A stretch of 64,000 nt of DNA, from assembly GCA_017519885.1 (NCBI GenBank), contig JAFWRO010000012.1, forward strand, positions 62,001-126,000, given 5' to 3'. Position numbers and translations under genes: made by a program. Under the pieces are notes generated by a model. That model saw nothing but the letters and a program-made list of their open reading frames with translations, did no database searches and was not told the DNA's origin. Source of the DNA: Liminaster sp017519885 (lineage in GTDB: Bacteria; Bacteroidota; Bacteroidia; Bacteroidales; UBA3663). Each line of letters opens with the position of its first letter. The stretch's first letter is position 1. This document shows positions 1-7,859 of this stretch, one piece after another.

Positions 1-1
1 T

Positions 2-826
2 TCTAGTGAATCCAGGACATCTAGTTTCCCTCTGAAAAAATACCAGCCTCTTATCCTCTCCTGCCTCCGTTTCTTCGACGAGCACTATCAGCAGCTTGCG
101 CTCCAACGTGGCCGCCGCGGACTCGATGCCAATGGGCACCTTATCCTCTTTCCCGGCTCGGGATGCGAGACCTACAAGATGACGTACAATTCGGCGAGCA
201 CCATCGCCGCTCTGCAACGAGTATCGCAGGATTTCATTCGATATATGGAAGTGTCGGGTGACACCACAAATCTCGCCTACATCAAGACTCTGGCTACGCG
301 CATCCCTCCTATCCCCACGCGACTGCAACAAGGCAAGGAGTGCATAGCCCCTGCCATTGCCTACGAACGCATCAACAACGTCGAGACTCCGCAACTCTAT
401 CCCGTCTGGCCCTGGCGCATCTACGGACTGGAGAAAGACGAGACAGGCAAATACGTTGCCAATGAAAAAGCCTTGAATACCTACCAATGCGACTCGGTGG
501 CCCTAGCCCATCGTTCGTCGAAAGGCTGGAAGCAGGACAACATCTGGGCAGCATGTCTCGGGCAGACCGATGATGCCTATCGTCTCACCATGGAGAAGCT
601 CCAGGATGGGCCCTATCGCTTCCCCGCATTCTGGGGTCCCGGCTTCGACTGGAGTCCCGACCACAACTGGGGAGGTTCCGCCATCATAGGCCTCGAAGAG
701 ATGCTCCTTCAGGAAGACTCCTCCACGGGTGAACCCATCCTCTTCCCTGCTTGGCCCAAGGACAAACATATCCGCTTCAAACTCCACACCAACGACAATA
801 GAGTCATAGAAGCATCGGCATTATGA
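2..826 (+). CDS. C-terminal part of a secreted glycoside-hydrolase-like protein (GH95-like / DUF5703 type), cut by window edge
   Basis: The open frame runs from the first bases of the window, so the gene begins upstream and the Met at 179 is internal. The visible 274 residues carry features of Bacteroidetes (alpha/alpha)6-barrel glycosidase-like proteins: FDEHYQQLA, then LFPGSGCETYK, and near the end FPAFWGPGFDWSPDHNWGG followed by ILFPAWP. From family knowledge these segments line the active-site side of the barrel and the C-terminal sandwich. The protein stops soon after KLHTNDNRVIEASAL, which seems somewhat short of relatives that carry a further strand or two, but I cannot align it here. 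Substrate is unknown. A pectate lyase and a galactanase lie 2-5 kb away, so plant polysaccharide is plausible. Confidence 0.6.
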   Translation, partial: SSESRTSSFPLKKYQPLILSCLRFFDEHYQQLALQRGRRGLDANGHLILFPGSGCETYKMTYNSASTIAALQRVSQDFIRYMEVSGDTTNLAYIKTLATRIPPIPTRLQQGKECIAPAIAYERINNVETPQLYPVWPWRIYGLEKDETGKYVANEKALNTYQCDSVALAHRSSKGWKQDNIWAACLGQTDDAYRLTMEKLQDGPYRFPAFWGPGFDWSPDHNWGGSAIIGLEEMLLQEDSSTGEPILFPAWPKDKHIRFKLHTNDNRVIEASAL

Positions 827-942
827 CTGCATCCCTTGAAGGTCTGATATCTGCTCTGATAGAGTTAAGACAAGAGATTTTTCTATTTTTTCCAAATAAT
901 TTTAGCCCATTCTACATTTTTGCTAAAAAAGTAGGGGAAAAA

Positions 943-974
943 TTTGGAAATATGAAATAATCTTGTTATCTTTG
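943..974 (+). promoter_or_regulatory. Bacteroidetes-type promoter for the structured RNA
   Basis: TTTG at 943-946 and TATCTTTG at 967-974 are separated by 20 bp, the spacing expected of the Bacteroidetes primary sigma factor. Initiation would fall near 980-982, at the first base of the RNA stem. Confidence 0.75.
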
Positions 975-980
975 CAGCAG

Positions 981-1183
981 GGAAACCGGATATGTAGAGC
1001 GGGAAACTCATCGATTCTTACACTTACCGGGTAAAGCGTATGCTGAAGGCGCGCTCTCGACCCTGACGACGCCACGAACACTGGTACCACCGGCGGGAAT
1101 TCGAAAGATTACGGAGGCGGACCGCAGCCCAAAACCTATATACTGGAGTTTCATCACGTCCAGAGAGCCGGTTTCCTTTTTTT
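981..1183 (+). ncRNA. Candidate structured RNA of about 200 nt (stand-alone or yraN-tatC leader)
   Basis: The segment begins just after a strong promoter with GGAAACCGG (981-989) and ends with the exact complement CCGGTTTCC (1168-1176) followed by seven T, so the outer helix doubles as an intrinsic terminator. Inside, GAAACTC near 1003 can pair with GAGTTTC near 1146, in competition with a local hairpin CTGGA...TCCAG at about 1143-1163. No convincing ORF spans it. Size and closed-rod outline resemble 6S RNA or the Bacteroidales-1 RNA class, but I cannot confirm either from primary sequence. Because yraN starts only 12 bp after the T run, a cis-acting attenuating leader is the main alternative. 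Confidence 0.5.
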
Positions 1184-1194
1184 ATTTATTCCCC

Positions 1195-1566
1195 ATGACA
1201 TCTTACCAACTCGGACAAGCCGGCGAAGAACTTGCCATCGAACGTTTGTGCCAGGAAGGCATGCAGATACTCGAGACAAGGTGGAAAGACCATGCCTACG
1301 AAACAGATATCATCGCCTTCGATCCTGTGAGTGATGAAATGGTTTTCGTGGAAGTCAAGACCCGCTCGTCAGGCTTATGGGGAAGACCTGAGGATGCTAT
1401 CGACCGACGCAAGATCATGCGTTGTGTACGTGCAGCCGACTATTATATGCGTTCGCGCAACATCGACTATCCCGTGCGATTTGATGTCTTTGCCATTGTT
1501 ATTCCCAGTTCAGGCAAAGCGAAGGTTGAGTATTACAAGGATGCGTTTTATGCCCCGTTGGGGTGA
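1195..1566 (+). CDS. yraN: YraN / UPF0102 family endonuclease-fold protein
   Basis: This 123-residue protein has the full length of the family. It shows the GQAGEELA opening, then an E-x-D-I-I-A strand (ETDIIAFD, about residues 36-43) and VFVEVKTR (about 51-58), the acidic and lysine residues of a PD-(D/E)xK nuclease-like fold. YraN proteins are widespread and often grouped with housekeeping genes; their in vivo substrate is not settled. The gene lies 12 bp after a terminator-like T run, and tatC follows after 4 bp, so the two are probably co-transcribed. Confidence 0.85.
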   Translation: MTSYQLGQAGEELAIERLCQEGMQILETRWKDHAYETDIIAFDPVSDEMVFVEVKTRSSGLWGRPEDAIDRRKIMRCVRAADYYMRSRNIDYPVRFDVFAIVIPSSGKAKVEYYKDAFYAPLG

Positions 1567-1570
1567 AGAT

Positions 1571-2371
1571 ATGGCACAGAAGGAACAACTTGAGACAATG
1601 AGCTTTGGAAGCCATTTGGAAGTACTGCGACAAATGCTGATACGCATCGTATTGGTTGTCGCAGTTCTTTCGGTCATTGTGTTCTGCTTCAAGGAAGAGA
1701 CTTTCCGCCTGCTGCTGGCTCCCAAGGAGAGCGATTTCATCACCTTCCGTGCCATCGAAAGGCTCAGCGACTGGATAGCCTCCCTCTCAGGTAGCGGCGA
1801 AGGTTTCCGCTTTACGCCCTATTCCATTGATCTCATCAGCACAGAACTCTCGGCTCAGTTCATGATGCACCTCACCGCTTCGGTAAGCATCGGTGCATTG
1901 CTGGCTTCGCCCTATATCCTTTTCGAACTATTCCGCTTCATCACTCCGGCCCTTTATTCCAACGAACGAAAATACTCGTTCGCCATCGGCGTAAGTTGCT
2001 ATGTGCAATTCGTCATCGGCGTTCTGATTACCTACTTCATCCTCGCTCCCATCTCCTTCCGCTTCCTTGGTACCTATCAGGTGGACGAAACTGTCCGCAA
2101 CTATATTTCTCTCGACAGCTACATCTCCACTTTCACAGGCCTTACATTCACCATGGGACTCGTGGCACAATTGCCCGTCGTCTGCTGGCTATTGGCTAAG
2201 ATGGGACTCCTGAAGGCAGCATTTATGCGGAAATATCGTCGTCATGCACTGGTACTCATTATGATAGCAGCGGCAATCATCACGCCGCCCGATGTGTTCA
2301 CTCTCGTGCTTGTGACGTTGCCGCTGTATCTGCTCTATGAGCTTTGTATCTTTATAGTAAAGAGATACTAA
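1571..2371 (+). CDS. tatC: Twin-arginine translocase subunit TatC
   Basis: TatC is the polytopic core of the Tat pathway that exports folded proteins across the inner membrane and binds the twin-arginine signal peptide. I chose the ATG at 1571, because upstream codons in this frame overlap yraN and read as its shadow. The 266-residue product has the N-terminal SFGSHLEVLR motif whose Glu contacts signal peptides, a FRFITPALYSNERK segment, the periplasmic loop after the second helix, and ITPPDVFT before the last helix. Six membrane segments are expected. No tatA or tatB is visible nearby, so they must be encoded elsewhere. Confidence 0.93.
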   Translation: MAQKEQLETMSFGSHLEVLRQMLIRIVLVVAVLSVIVFCFKEETFRLLLAPKESDFITFRAIERLSDWIASLSGSGEGFRFTPYSIDLISTELSAQFMMHLTASVSIGALLASPYILFELFRFITPALYSNERKYSFAIGVSCYVQFVIGVLITYFILAPISFRFLGTYQVDETVRNYISLDSYISTFTGLTFTMGLVAQLPVVCWLLAKMGLLKAAFMRKYRRHALVLIMIAAAIITPPDVFTLVLVTLPLYLLYELCIFIVKRY

Positions 2372-2377
2372 GGGAGA

Positions 2378-4114
2378 TTAAAGGCTATTGATATACCATT
2401 CAATTACCATATATCCATCCTCTCTGATTTGAAGTGCGTCCGTTGCATCATTCGGATTGAGTCCATTTGCCTTTTCCCATTCATCGGGGATGCCGTCGCC
2501 ATCGGTGTCCAAGCGAGGTTCTCCCGTGTAGGCTGGAAGTCCTCCCACCTGTTGCGGATTGGTGATGATACCCAACTTATAACTGTCGGCAGGCAGACGT
2601 CGGCGGCTGTAGGGCGAGGTATATTCCTCGGCTTCAGGCACGAAGGTTGCCTCTCCTGTGCGCACGCTTCGGATAATACGCTCATCGACGGCATCACGAC
2701 AGGGCTTCGTAGCTCCCACATTATTTAATACATATTCATAGGCTTCCTCTGCATTCATGATGTTCTGTGGAGCATGATATTCAAAGGGAGCATCCACTTT
2801 CAGCACCTCACGTATCTTCTGAGCATCACCCAGTCCAGCGGGTTGCACGCCTCCTGCCCAGTTGTCAGCCGTCACGGTCGGGAAACCCTCCACGATATTA
2901 CCTGCAACGTAAGCCTTGCCCCAATCGTTTCCATTCGCCTCGCTTCTTCCATGTTCGGGTTTGAGGATGCGATAGCAGATTTCAGGGGCTTTCTCAGCAA
3001 CTTTATCGGCCTTCTTCTTGCCGGACTTATTTGCCGCAGCCTGCTCAGAGTTGCCGAAACCGAACTTCTTGACGTTCTTCCGATAATTTCTCAGATAATT
3101 GTCCACCAGTTGGTTGGCATCGAAACCTGTGATAAGTCCAGGTTTGAAATAATTGTTGATGATGTTGTAGAGCGAAGTGTGGTCGCCACCATCTACCGAA
3201 CGGTTCCACCAGTTGTAGATCACGTTGTTGACAAAGTTGAAGTCTCCATTCATGGCAATCGATGGATTGCGTGAGATGTTGTTGGCAAAAAGATTGCGCG
3301 CAAAGAGCGAATTATATCCGCCAATCGATGCTCCGAAACCATGGTTATAGAGGTCGAGACCTTCGCCGAAGATACAGTCCTGGATGGTGATGTTGCAACA
3401 GGCCAGCTTTTCGCCATAGCCATTGGCCTTGCGGGCATAGACATGACGATACATCGACATCACCTCATCTAGTCCCCACGAAGCCGAACAATGGTCGTAG
3501 ATGATGTTGCCGATTCCGTTGCCTCCACAGGCATCATCGCGATGTGCCACATCCATTGTCCCACGGCGGAAACGCATATACCGGATGATGACATCGTGTG
3601 TATCGATTTCGAGCGTCTCGCCTGTTACGACGATGCCTTGGCCGGGAGCTGTCTGTCCGGCGATGGTCACGTAGGGAGCTACAACATGTATCGGGCGTTT
3701 CAGATGTATCTCGCCTGCCACATTGAACACGATGATGCGGGCACCTCCCGTCTCGCACGCTTCGCGCAAGGTTCCAGGTCCATCGTCTTCGAGGCTTGTA
3801 ACTACCAGGATCTTTCCCCCACGGCCACCGAAACTATACATGCCGCCGCCCTCGGCTCCCGGAAAAGCCGGAATCGTGGCTTGTCGCAAATCCGAAGGTC
3901 GGTTGGCCCATGGTACAAAGGGCTTGCCATCAAGCATTTGCTCCATCACGACGGGAACGGCCTTTTGCCAGGCGACTTGATCGAGTTGATTCCACACTGC
4001 CTCTTCGGCTGCTCCACGAGCCTTGACGCTGTCGGGAATAGTAGGATACTGTGCAAAAAGTGCAGTGGCACCCAGTGCAAGACCTAAGGTTAATGTAAGA
4101 ATTCGTGTATTCAT
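2378..4114 (-). CDS. Secreted pectate lyase-like protein (PL1 type) with TSP3-like tail
   Basis: The 578-residue protein starts with a signal peptide (residues 1-21, ending ALFAQ). A right-handed beta-helix lyase region follows: FPGAEGGGMYSFGGRGG (about 83-99), then LREACETGGARIIVFNVAG. This is the pattern of Bacteroidetes pectate lyases that cut homogalacturonan by beta-elimination. A Lys- and Ala-rich insert lies around residues 360-385. The C-terminus carries DTDGDGIPDEWEKANGLNP, a thrombospondin-type-3 calcium-binding motif common in Bacteroidetes PL1 proteins. It is divergently transcribed from the GH53 galactanase, and together they fit degradation of pectin backbone and galactan side chains. 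Confidence 0.85.
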   Translation of the reverse strand: MNTRILTLTLGLALGATALFAQYPTIPDSVKARGAAEEAVWNQLDQVAWQKAVPVVMEQMLDGKPFVPWANRPSDLRQATIPAFPGAEGGGMYSFGGRGGKILVVTSLEDDGPGTLREACETGGARIIVFNVAGEIHLKRPIHVVAPYVTIAGQTAPGQGIVVTGETLEIDTHDVIIRYMRFRRGTMDVAHRDDACGGNGIGNIIYDHCSASWGLDEVMSMYRHVYARKANGYGEKLACCNITIQDCIFGEGLDLYNHGFGASIGGYNSLFARNLFANNISRNPSIAMNGDFNFVNNVIYNWWNRSVDGGDHTSLYNIINNYFKPGLITGFDANQLVDNYLRNYRKNVKKFGFGNSEQAAANKSGKKKADKVAEKAPEICYRILKPEHGRSEANGNDWGKAYVAGNIVEGFPTVTADNWAGGVQPAGLGDAQKIREVLKVDAPFEYHAPQNIMNAEEAYEYVLNNVGATKPCRDAVDERIIRSVRTGEATFVPEAEEYTSPYSRRRLPADSYKLGIITNPQQVGGLPAYTGEPRLDTDGDGIPDEWEKANGLNPNDATDALQIREDGYMVIEWYINSL

Positions 4115-4147
4115 AAACTTACAGTGCTATGTGTGTTAAACTTGCTG

Positions 4148-4246
4148 CAAATATAACAATTCCCGATGATTTGTCCAAATTTTCAGCGGATAATTCTTAA
4201 AAATCAACAGATTTTGTTCGTTGAATCGCGAAAAACATTATCTTTG
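4148..4246. promoter_or_regulatory. Divergent promoters for the pectate lyase and the galactanase
   Basis: CAAATATA at 4148-4155 reads as TATATTTG on the minus strand, 34 bp before the lyase start. TATCTTTG at 4239-4246 on the plus strand precedes the GH53 start by 29 bp, with TTTG at 4213-4216. The two units share about 85 bp of control DNA, suggesting joint regulation. Confidence 0.65.
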
Positions 4247-4275
4247 CAGACAGAAAACTACATTATATATATTAT

Positions 4276-5562
4276 ATGAAGAAGGCCTTACTACTTTTAT
4301 TTGCCCTTGGCACAATGACACATATGATTGCCAAGGCCGAAACCACCGAACACTATGTGGGCGGCGACATCTCTCTGCTACCAAGTTACGAGCAATACAA
4401 TACCCCTTATTACGATCGCGACGGCAAGACCATCAGCGATGTAGTTACCTACGTCAAGGAGTCGTGTGGATGGAATGCCATACGAGTGCGTATTTTTGTC
4501 AATCCCAAGGAGCGCACTTCGTCAAAGTCGGGCGTTGTGCAGGACCTCGCCTACGTGAAGAAACTGGGCAAGCGCGTCAAGGATGCCGGCATGAAACTGA
4601 TGGTCGATTTCCATTACTCCGACTGTTGGGCCGACCCCTCCTATCAGGACATCCCTTCGCGCTGGAAAGGCAACACCAGCAACGAGGCACTTGCCGATTC
4701 GGTCTATGCTTTTACGAAGAACTGCCTCACCGAGCTCAAGGCTTATGGTGCAGAACCCGACTTCGTGCAGGTGGGCAACGAAATCAGCTACGGCATGCTG
4801 TGGCGCAACAATAGCGACAAGGTCTATCCCTCGCAGGCCAAGAGTAACAACAGTGCAGGTTGGACACGCCTCAGCCTCTTGCTCAACAGTGGTTCGAAAG
4901 CTGTGCGCGAAGTATGCCCTGACTGCAAGATCATCATCCACATCGAACGCACCGAAAACAGCAGCCAGACTGCCAACTACTACAATTACATCAGCGACGT
5001 CGATTACGACATCATCGGCCTCAGCTACTATCCCTTCTGGCACAATAGCCTTGCCAAACTTGGCGCCACACTCACCACACTCCAAAATCAATTCCCCACG
5101 AAGCCTGTGCAGATTGTCGAGACAGCCTATTTCTATCAGTACTACCCCGGCGACGCCAAATATGACTTCCAATCCACTTGGCCTGCCACCGAAGCCGGAC
5201 AACTTGCATTCACCAAGGATCTCATCGCCGAGCTCCTCAAGCACGACAATGCAAACGGTCTCTATTGGTGGTTCCCCGAAGAGAACGGCAATGGCGGAGC
5301 ATCGTGGAACGCCAGCACCATCGTCATCGAATCGTGGCTCAATCGAGGCCTTTGGAATGACAACAACCACAAGGCACTCAGCGCCCTCTACGAACTCCAG
5401 ACCTTGCGCAACGGTGACGCAGCCATCAACGGAATATCCACCGACGTAGCAGGCACTCCAACCATCTACAATCTTCTAGGCAAGCCCATCGACAAAGGTC
5501 GTGACAACCTGCCCCCAGGCATTTACATCATCAACGGACGGAAGGTCCTCTTGAGGCGATAA
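4276..5562 (+). CDS. Arabinogalactan endo-beta-1,4-galactanase (GH53)
   Basis: A signal peptide (MKKALLLLFALGTMTHMIAKA) precedes a TIM-barrel enzyme matching GH53: GGDISLLPSYE near the start, NAIRVRIFVNP, MLMVDFHYSDCWADP-type strand (here KLMVDFHYSDCWADP), VQVGNEISYGMLW with the acid/base Glu at about residue 164, and VQIVETAYF with the nucleophile Glu at about 282. The family cleaves beta-1,4-galactan side chains of rhamnogalacturonan I. The last 35 residues (IYNLLGKPID... GIYIINGRKVLLRR) resemble the short C-terminal sorting tails of Bacteroidetes type IX secretion substrates; this is an inference from pattern only. A clear terminator follows. Confidence 0.9.
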   Translation: MKKALLLLFALGTMTHMIAKAETTEHYVGGDISLLPSYEQYNTPYYDRDGKTISDVVTYVKESCGWNAIRVRIFVNPKERTSSKSGVVQDLAYVKKLGKRVKDAGMKLMVDFHYSDCWADPSYQDIPSRWKGNTSNEALADSVYAFTKNCLTELKAYGAEPDFVQVGNEISYGMLWRNNSDKVYPSQAKSNNSAGWTRLSLLLNSGSKAVREVCPDCKIIIHIERTENSSQTANYYNYISDVDYDIIGLSYYPFWHNSLAKLGATLTTLQNQFPTKPVQIVETAYFYQYYPGDAKYDFQSTWPATEAGQLAFTKDLIAELLKHDNANGLYWWFPEENGNGGASWNASTIVIESWLNRGLWNDNNHKALSALYELQTLRNGDAAINGISTDVAGTPTIYNLLGKPIDKGRDNLPPGIYIINGRKVLLRR

Positions 5563-5580
5563 TATACCAAACATAGCATA

Positions 5581-5609
5581 GCCAGCGGCAAAATGTCGCT
5601 GGCTTTTTT
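5581..5609 (+). terminator. Intrinsic terminator of the GH53 gene
   Basis: GCCAGCG (5581-5587) pairs with CGCTGGC (5597-5603) and is followed by six T. Confidence 0.85.
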
Positions 5610-5658
5610 GTGTCGGACAATTTGTCACATTGTCCCAACAATCCCGTTTGGCACGGAG

Positions 5659-5690
5659 TTTGCAAAGATTGAAGTGTTGCAATACATTTG
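5659..5690 (+). promoter_or_regulatory. Promoter of groES-groEL
   Basis: TTTG at 5659-5662 and TACATTTG at 5683-5690 with 20 bp between them fit the primary sigma consensus. I see no CIRCE inverted repeat in the 185 bp before groES, so HrcA control is not indicated here. Confidence 0.65.
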
Positions 5691-5746
5691 CAATGAAATA
5701 ACTGAAATATTTCAATATCAAAACTATTATAAACATCAAAACTATT

Positions 5747-6019
5747 ATGAAGATTCAACCATTGGCAGACCGCGTGTTGATCAAACCCGCACCTGCAGAA
5801 GAAAAGACCGTCGGTGGCATCATTATTCCTGACACCGCCAAGGAGAAGCCCCTCAAGGGCGAAGTAGTAGCTTGTGGCAAAGGCACCAAGGACGAAGAGA
5901 TGGTAGTCAAGGTAGGCGACCAGGTACTCTACGGCAAATATGCCGGACAGGAACTCGAGTTCGAAGGCGTCAAGTATCTCATCATGCGTCAGTCTGACAT
6001 CGTAGCCATTTTGGCATAA
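5747..6019 (+). CDS. groES: Co-chaperonin GroES
   Basis: The 90-residue protein begins MKIQPLADRVLIKPAPAEEKTVGGI, with the mobile loop (TVGGIIIPDTAKEKP) that docks onto GroEL, and ends LIMRQSDIVAIL, all typical of cpn10. It caps the GroEL ring during ATP-driven folding in the cytoplasm. groEL begins 62 bp downstream with no terminator between them. Confidence 0.97.
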   Translation: MKIQPLADRVLIKPAPAEEKTVGGIIIPDTAKEKPLKGEVVACGKGTKDEEMVVKVGDQVLYGKYAGQELEFEGVKYLIMRQSDIVAILA

Positions 6020-6081
6020 CACAAGTGACCTCTCCCGCTCGGAGAGGATAAGTCATTTACTCCTTTTAAAATAATAATATT

Positions 6082-7710
6082 ATGGCAAAGATTATCAAAT
6101 TCAATACAGAATCAAGAGATTTGCTGAAGTCTGGCGTTGACCAGCTTGCAAATGCAGTGAAAGTTACTCTTGGCCCTAAGGGTCGCAACGTGATCATTGA
6201 CAAGAAGTTCGGTGCTCCTCAGATCACCAAGGACGGTGTTACCGTTGCCAAGGAGATTGAGCTCGAGGATCCATTCGAGAACATGGGTGCACAGCTCGTC
6301 AAGGATGTTGCTTCCAAGACTGGCGACAAGGCTGGTGATGGTACAACTACTGCTACCGTTCTTGCCCAGGCCATGATCAGCGTAGGTCTTAAGAATGTTA
6401 CCGCAGGTGCCAACCCAATGGACCTGAAGCGTGGTATCGACAAGGCCGTGGCTACTGTGGTTGACTGCGTCAAGGCTCAGTCGGAGGAGATTGGTGACGA
6501 CTACACCAAGATCGAGAACGTTGCCCGCATTTCTGCCAACAACGACGAGGAAATCGGCAAGCTCATCGCCCAGGCTATGAAGACTGTCAAGAAGGAAGGC
6601 GTCATCACCGTTGAGGAGGCCAAGGGTATGGATACTACCGTCGATGTTGTCGAGGGTATGCAGTTTGACCGTGGCTACATTTCGCCATACTTCATGAACA
6701 ATGCCGAGAAGCAGACCTGCGAGATGGAGCAGCCTCTGATTCTCATCCACGACAAGAAGATCTCCAACCTTCAGGATCTGCTCCCAGTACTTGAGCCAGT
6801 TGCCAAGTCGGGTCGTCCTCTCCTCATCATTGCCGAGGACGTCGACTCTCAGGCCCTCACCACCCTCGTGCTCAACAGCCTTCGCGGTTCACTCAAGATC
6901 TGCGCTGTCAAGGCTCCAGGCTTCGGTGACCGTCGTAAGGAGATGCTCAAGGATATCGCCATCCTGACCGGTGGCCAGGTTATCTCCGAGGAGGTAGGTT
7001 TGACCCTTGCCAACGCTACTGTCGATATGCTCGGCCAGGCCGACAAGGTGACTGTCGATAAGGAGAAGACCACTATCGTTGATGGCGCAGGCGACAAGCA
7101 GGCCATTGCCGATCGTGTCAGCGAAATTAAGATGCAGATCGAGAAGACCACCAGCGACTATGATCGTGAGAAGCTGCAGGAGCGTCTTGCCAAGTTGGCA
7201 GGCGGCGTAGCAGTGCTCCACGTCGGTGCAGCCTCTGAGGTCGAGATGAAGGAGAAGAAGGACCGCGTCGATGACGCCCTCTGCGCTACCCGTGCCGCCA
7301 TGGCCGAAGGTATCGTTCCTGGTGGTGGCGTAGCCTACATCCGTGCCATCCCTGCTCTCGATGCCCTGAAGGGTGACAACGACGACGAGCAGCTCGGTAT
7401 CGAGATCGTCAAGCGTGCCATCGAGGAGCCTCTCCGTCAGATCGTTGCCAATGCAGGCAAGGAGGGTGCTGTGGTTGTACAGCGCGTCAAGGACGGCGAG
7501 AAGGACTTCGGCTACAATGCTCGCACCGAGCAGTATGAGCACTTCCACGAGACTGGTGTCATCGATCCAGCCAAGGTGGCTCGTGTTGCACTTGAGCAGG
7601 CCGCTTCCGTAGCAGGCATGTTCCTCACCACCGAGTGCGTCATTGCCGACAAGCCAGCTCCAGAACCACCAATGCCAGCTGGCAACCCAGGCATGGGTGG
7701 CATGATGTAA
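6082..7710 (+). CDS. groEL: Chaperonin GroEL
   Basis: The 542-residue product is a full-length group I chaperonin. It shows LGPKGRNVIID, the nucleotide-binding GDGTTTATVLA, the apical-domain segment, EGIVPGGGVAYIRA, and a short Gly/Met tail (GNPGMGGMM) as in other GroELs. Codon use is visibly more uniform than in the neighbouring genes, as expected for a highly expressed gene. The 18 bp covering the last codons and stop are repeated 31 bp downstream, and a terminator-like hairpin follows at 7793-7832. Confidence 0.98.
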   Translation: MAKIIKFNTESRDLLKSGVDQLANAVKVTLGPKGRNVIIDKKFGAPQITKDGVTVAKEIELEDPFENMGAQLVKDVASKTGDKAGDGTTTATVLAQAMISVGLKNVTAGANPMDLKRGIDKAVATVVDCVKAQSEEIGDDYTKIENVARISANNDEEIGKLIAQAMKTVKKEGVITVEEAKGMDTTVDVVEGMQFDRGYISPYFMNNAEKQTCEMEQPLILIHDKKISNLQDLLPVLEPVAKSGRPLLIIAEDVDSQALTTLVLNSLRGSLKICAVKAPGFGDRRKEMLKDIAILTGGQVISEEVGLTLANATVDMLGQADKVTVDKEKTTIVDGAGDKQAIADRVSEIKMQIEKTTSDYDREKLQERLAKLAGGVAVLHVGAASEVEMKEKKDRVDDALCATRAAMAEGIVPGGGVAYIRAIPALDALKGDNDDEQLGIEIVKRAIEEPLRQIVANAGKEGAVVVQRVKDGEKDFGYNARTEQYEHFHETGVIDPAKVARVALEQAASVAGMFLTTECVIADKPAPEPPMPAGNPGMGGMM

Positions 7711-7745
7711 TCTGCCAATCCCTATAAGTGGCATGATGTAATCTG
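7697..7745 (+). repeat. 18-bp direct duplication of the groEL 3' end
   Basis: GTGGCATGATGTAATCTG occurs at 7697-7714, spanning the groEL stop, and again at 7728-7745. The second copy lies wholly in the intergenic region. Confidence 0.8.
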
Positions 7746-7773
7746 TAGTCTTTCCCACATGCTCCCCGATAGG

Positions 7774-7832
7774 GAGTGAAACAATAAACGCGAGGGCGTG
7801 TCAAGATCTTTCGAACTTGGCACGCCCTTCTT
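7774..7832 (+). repeat. 59-bp direct repeat, copy 1, containing the groEL terminator
   Basis: The segment includes a hairpin (GGGCGTG at 7794-7800 pairing with CACGCCC at 7821-7827, stem extended inward by AAG/CTT), followed on the plus strand by TTCTTTTTT, so it works as the groEL terminator. The same 59 bp recur at 9401-9459 with a single G/A difference at 7813 versus 9440. Confidence 0.9.
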
Positions 7833-7859
7833 TTTTATTGGAATATATTTCTCTGAGAC

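Noticed and set aside
981..1183. tmRNA or RNase P RNA
   Set aside because: No tRNA-Ala-like ends or tag ORF, and none of the conserved RNase P core segments.
1331..1570. 80-codon N-terminal extension of tatC
   Set aside because: It is the out-of-frame shadow of yraN; TatC homology starts at the ATG at 1571.
5563..5746. CIRCE heat-shock operator before groES
   Set aside because: No TTAGCACTC-N9-GAGTGCTAA inverted repeat could be found.
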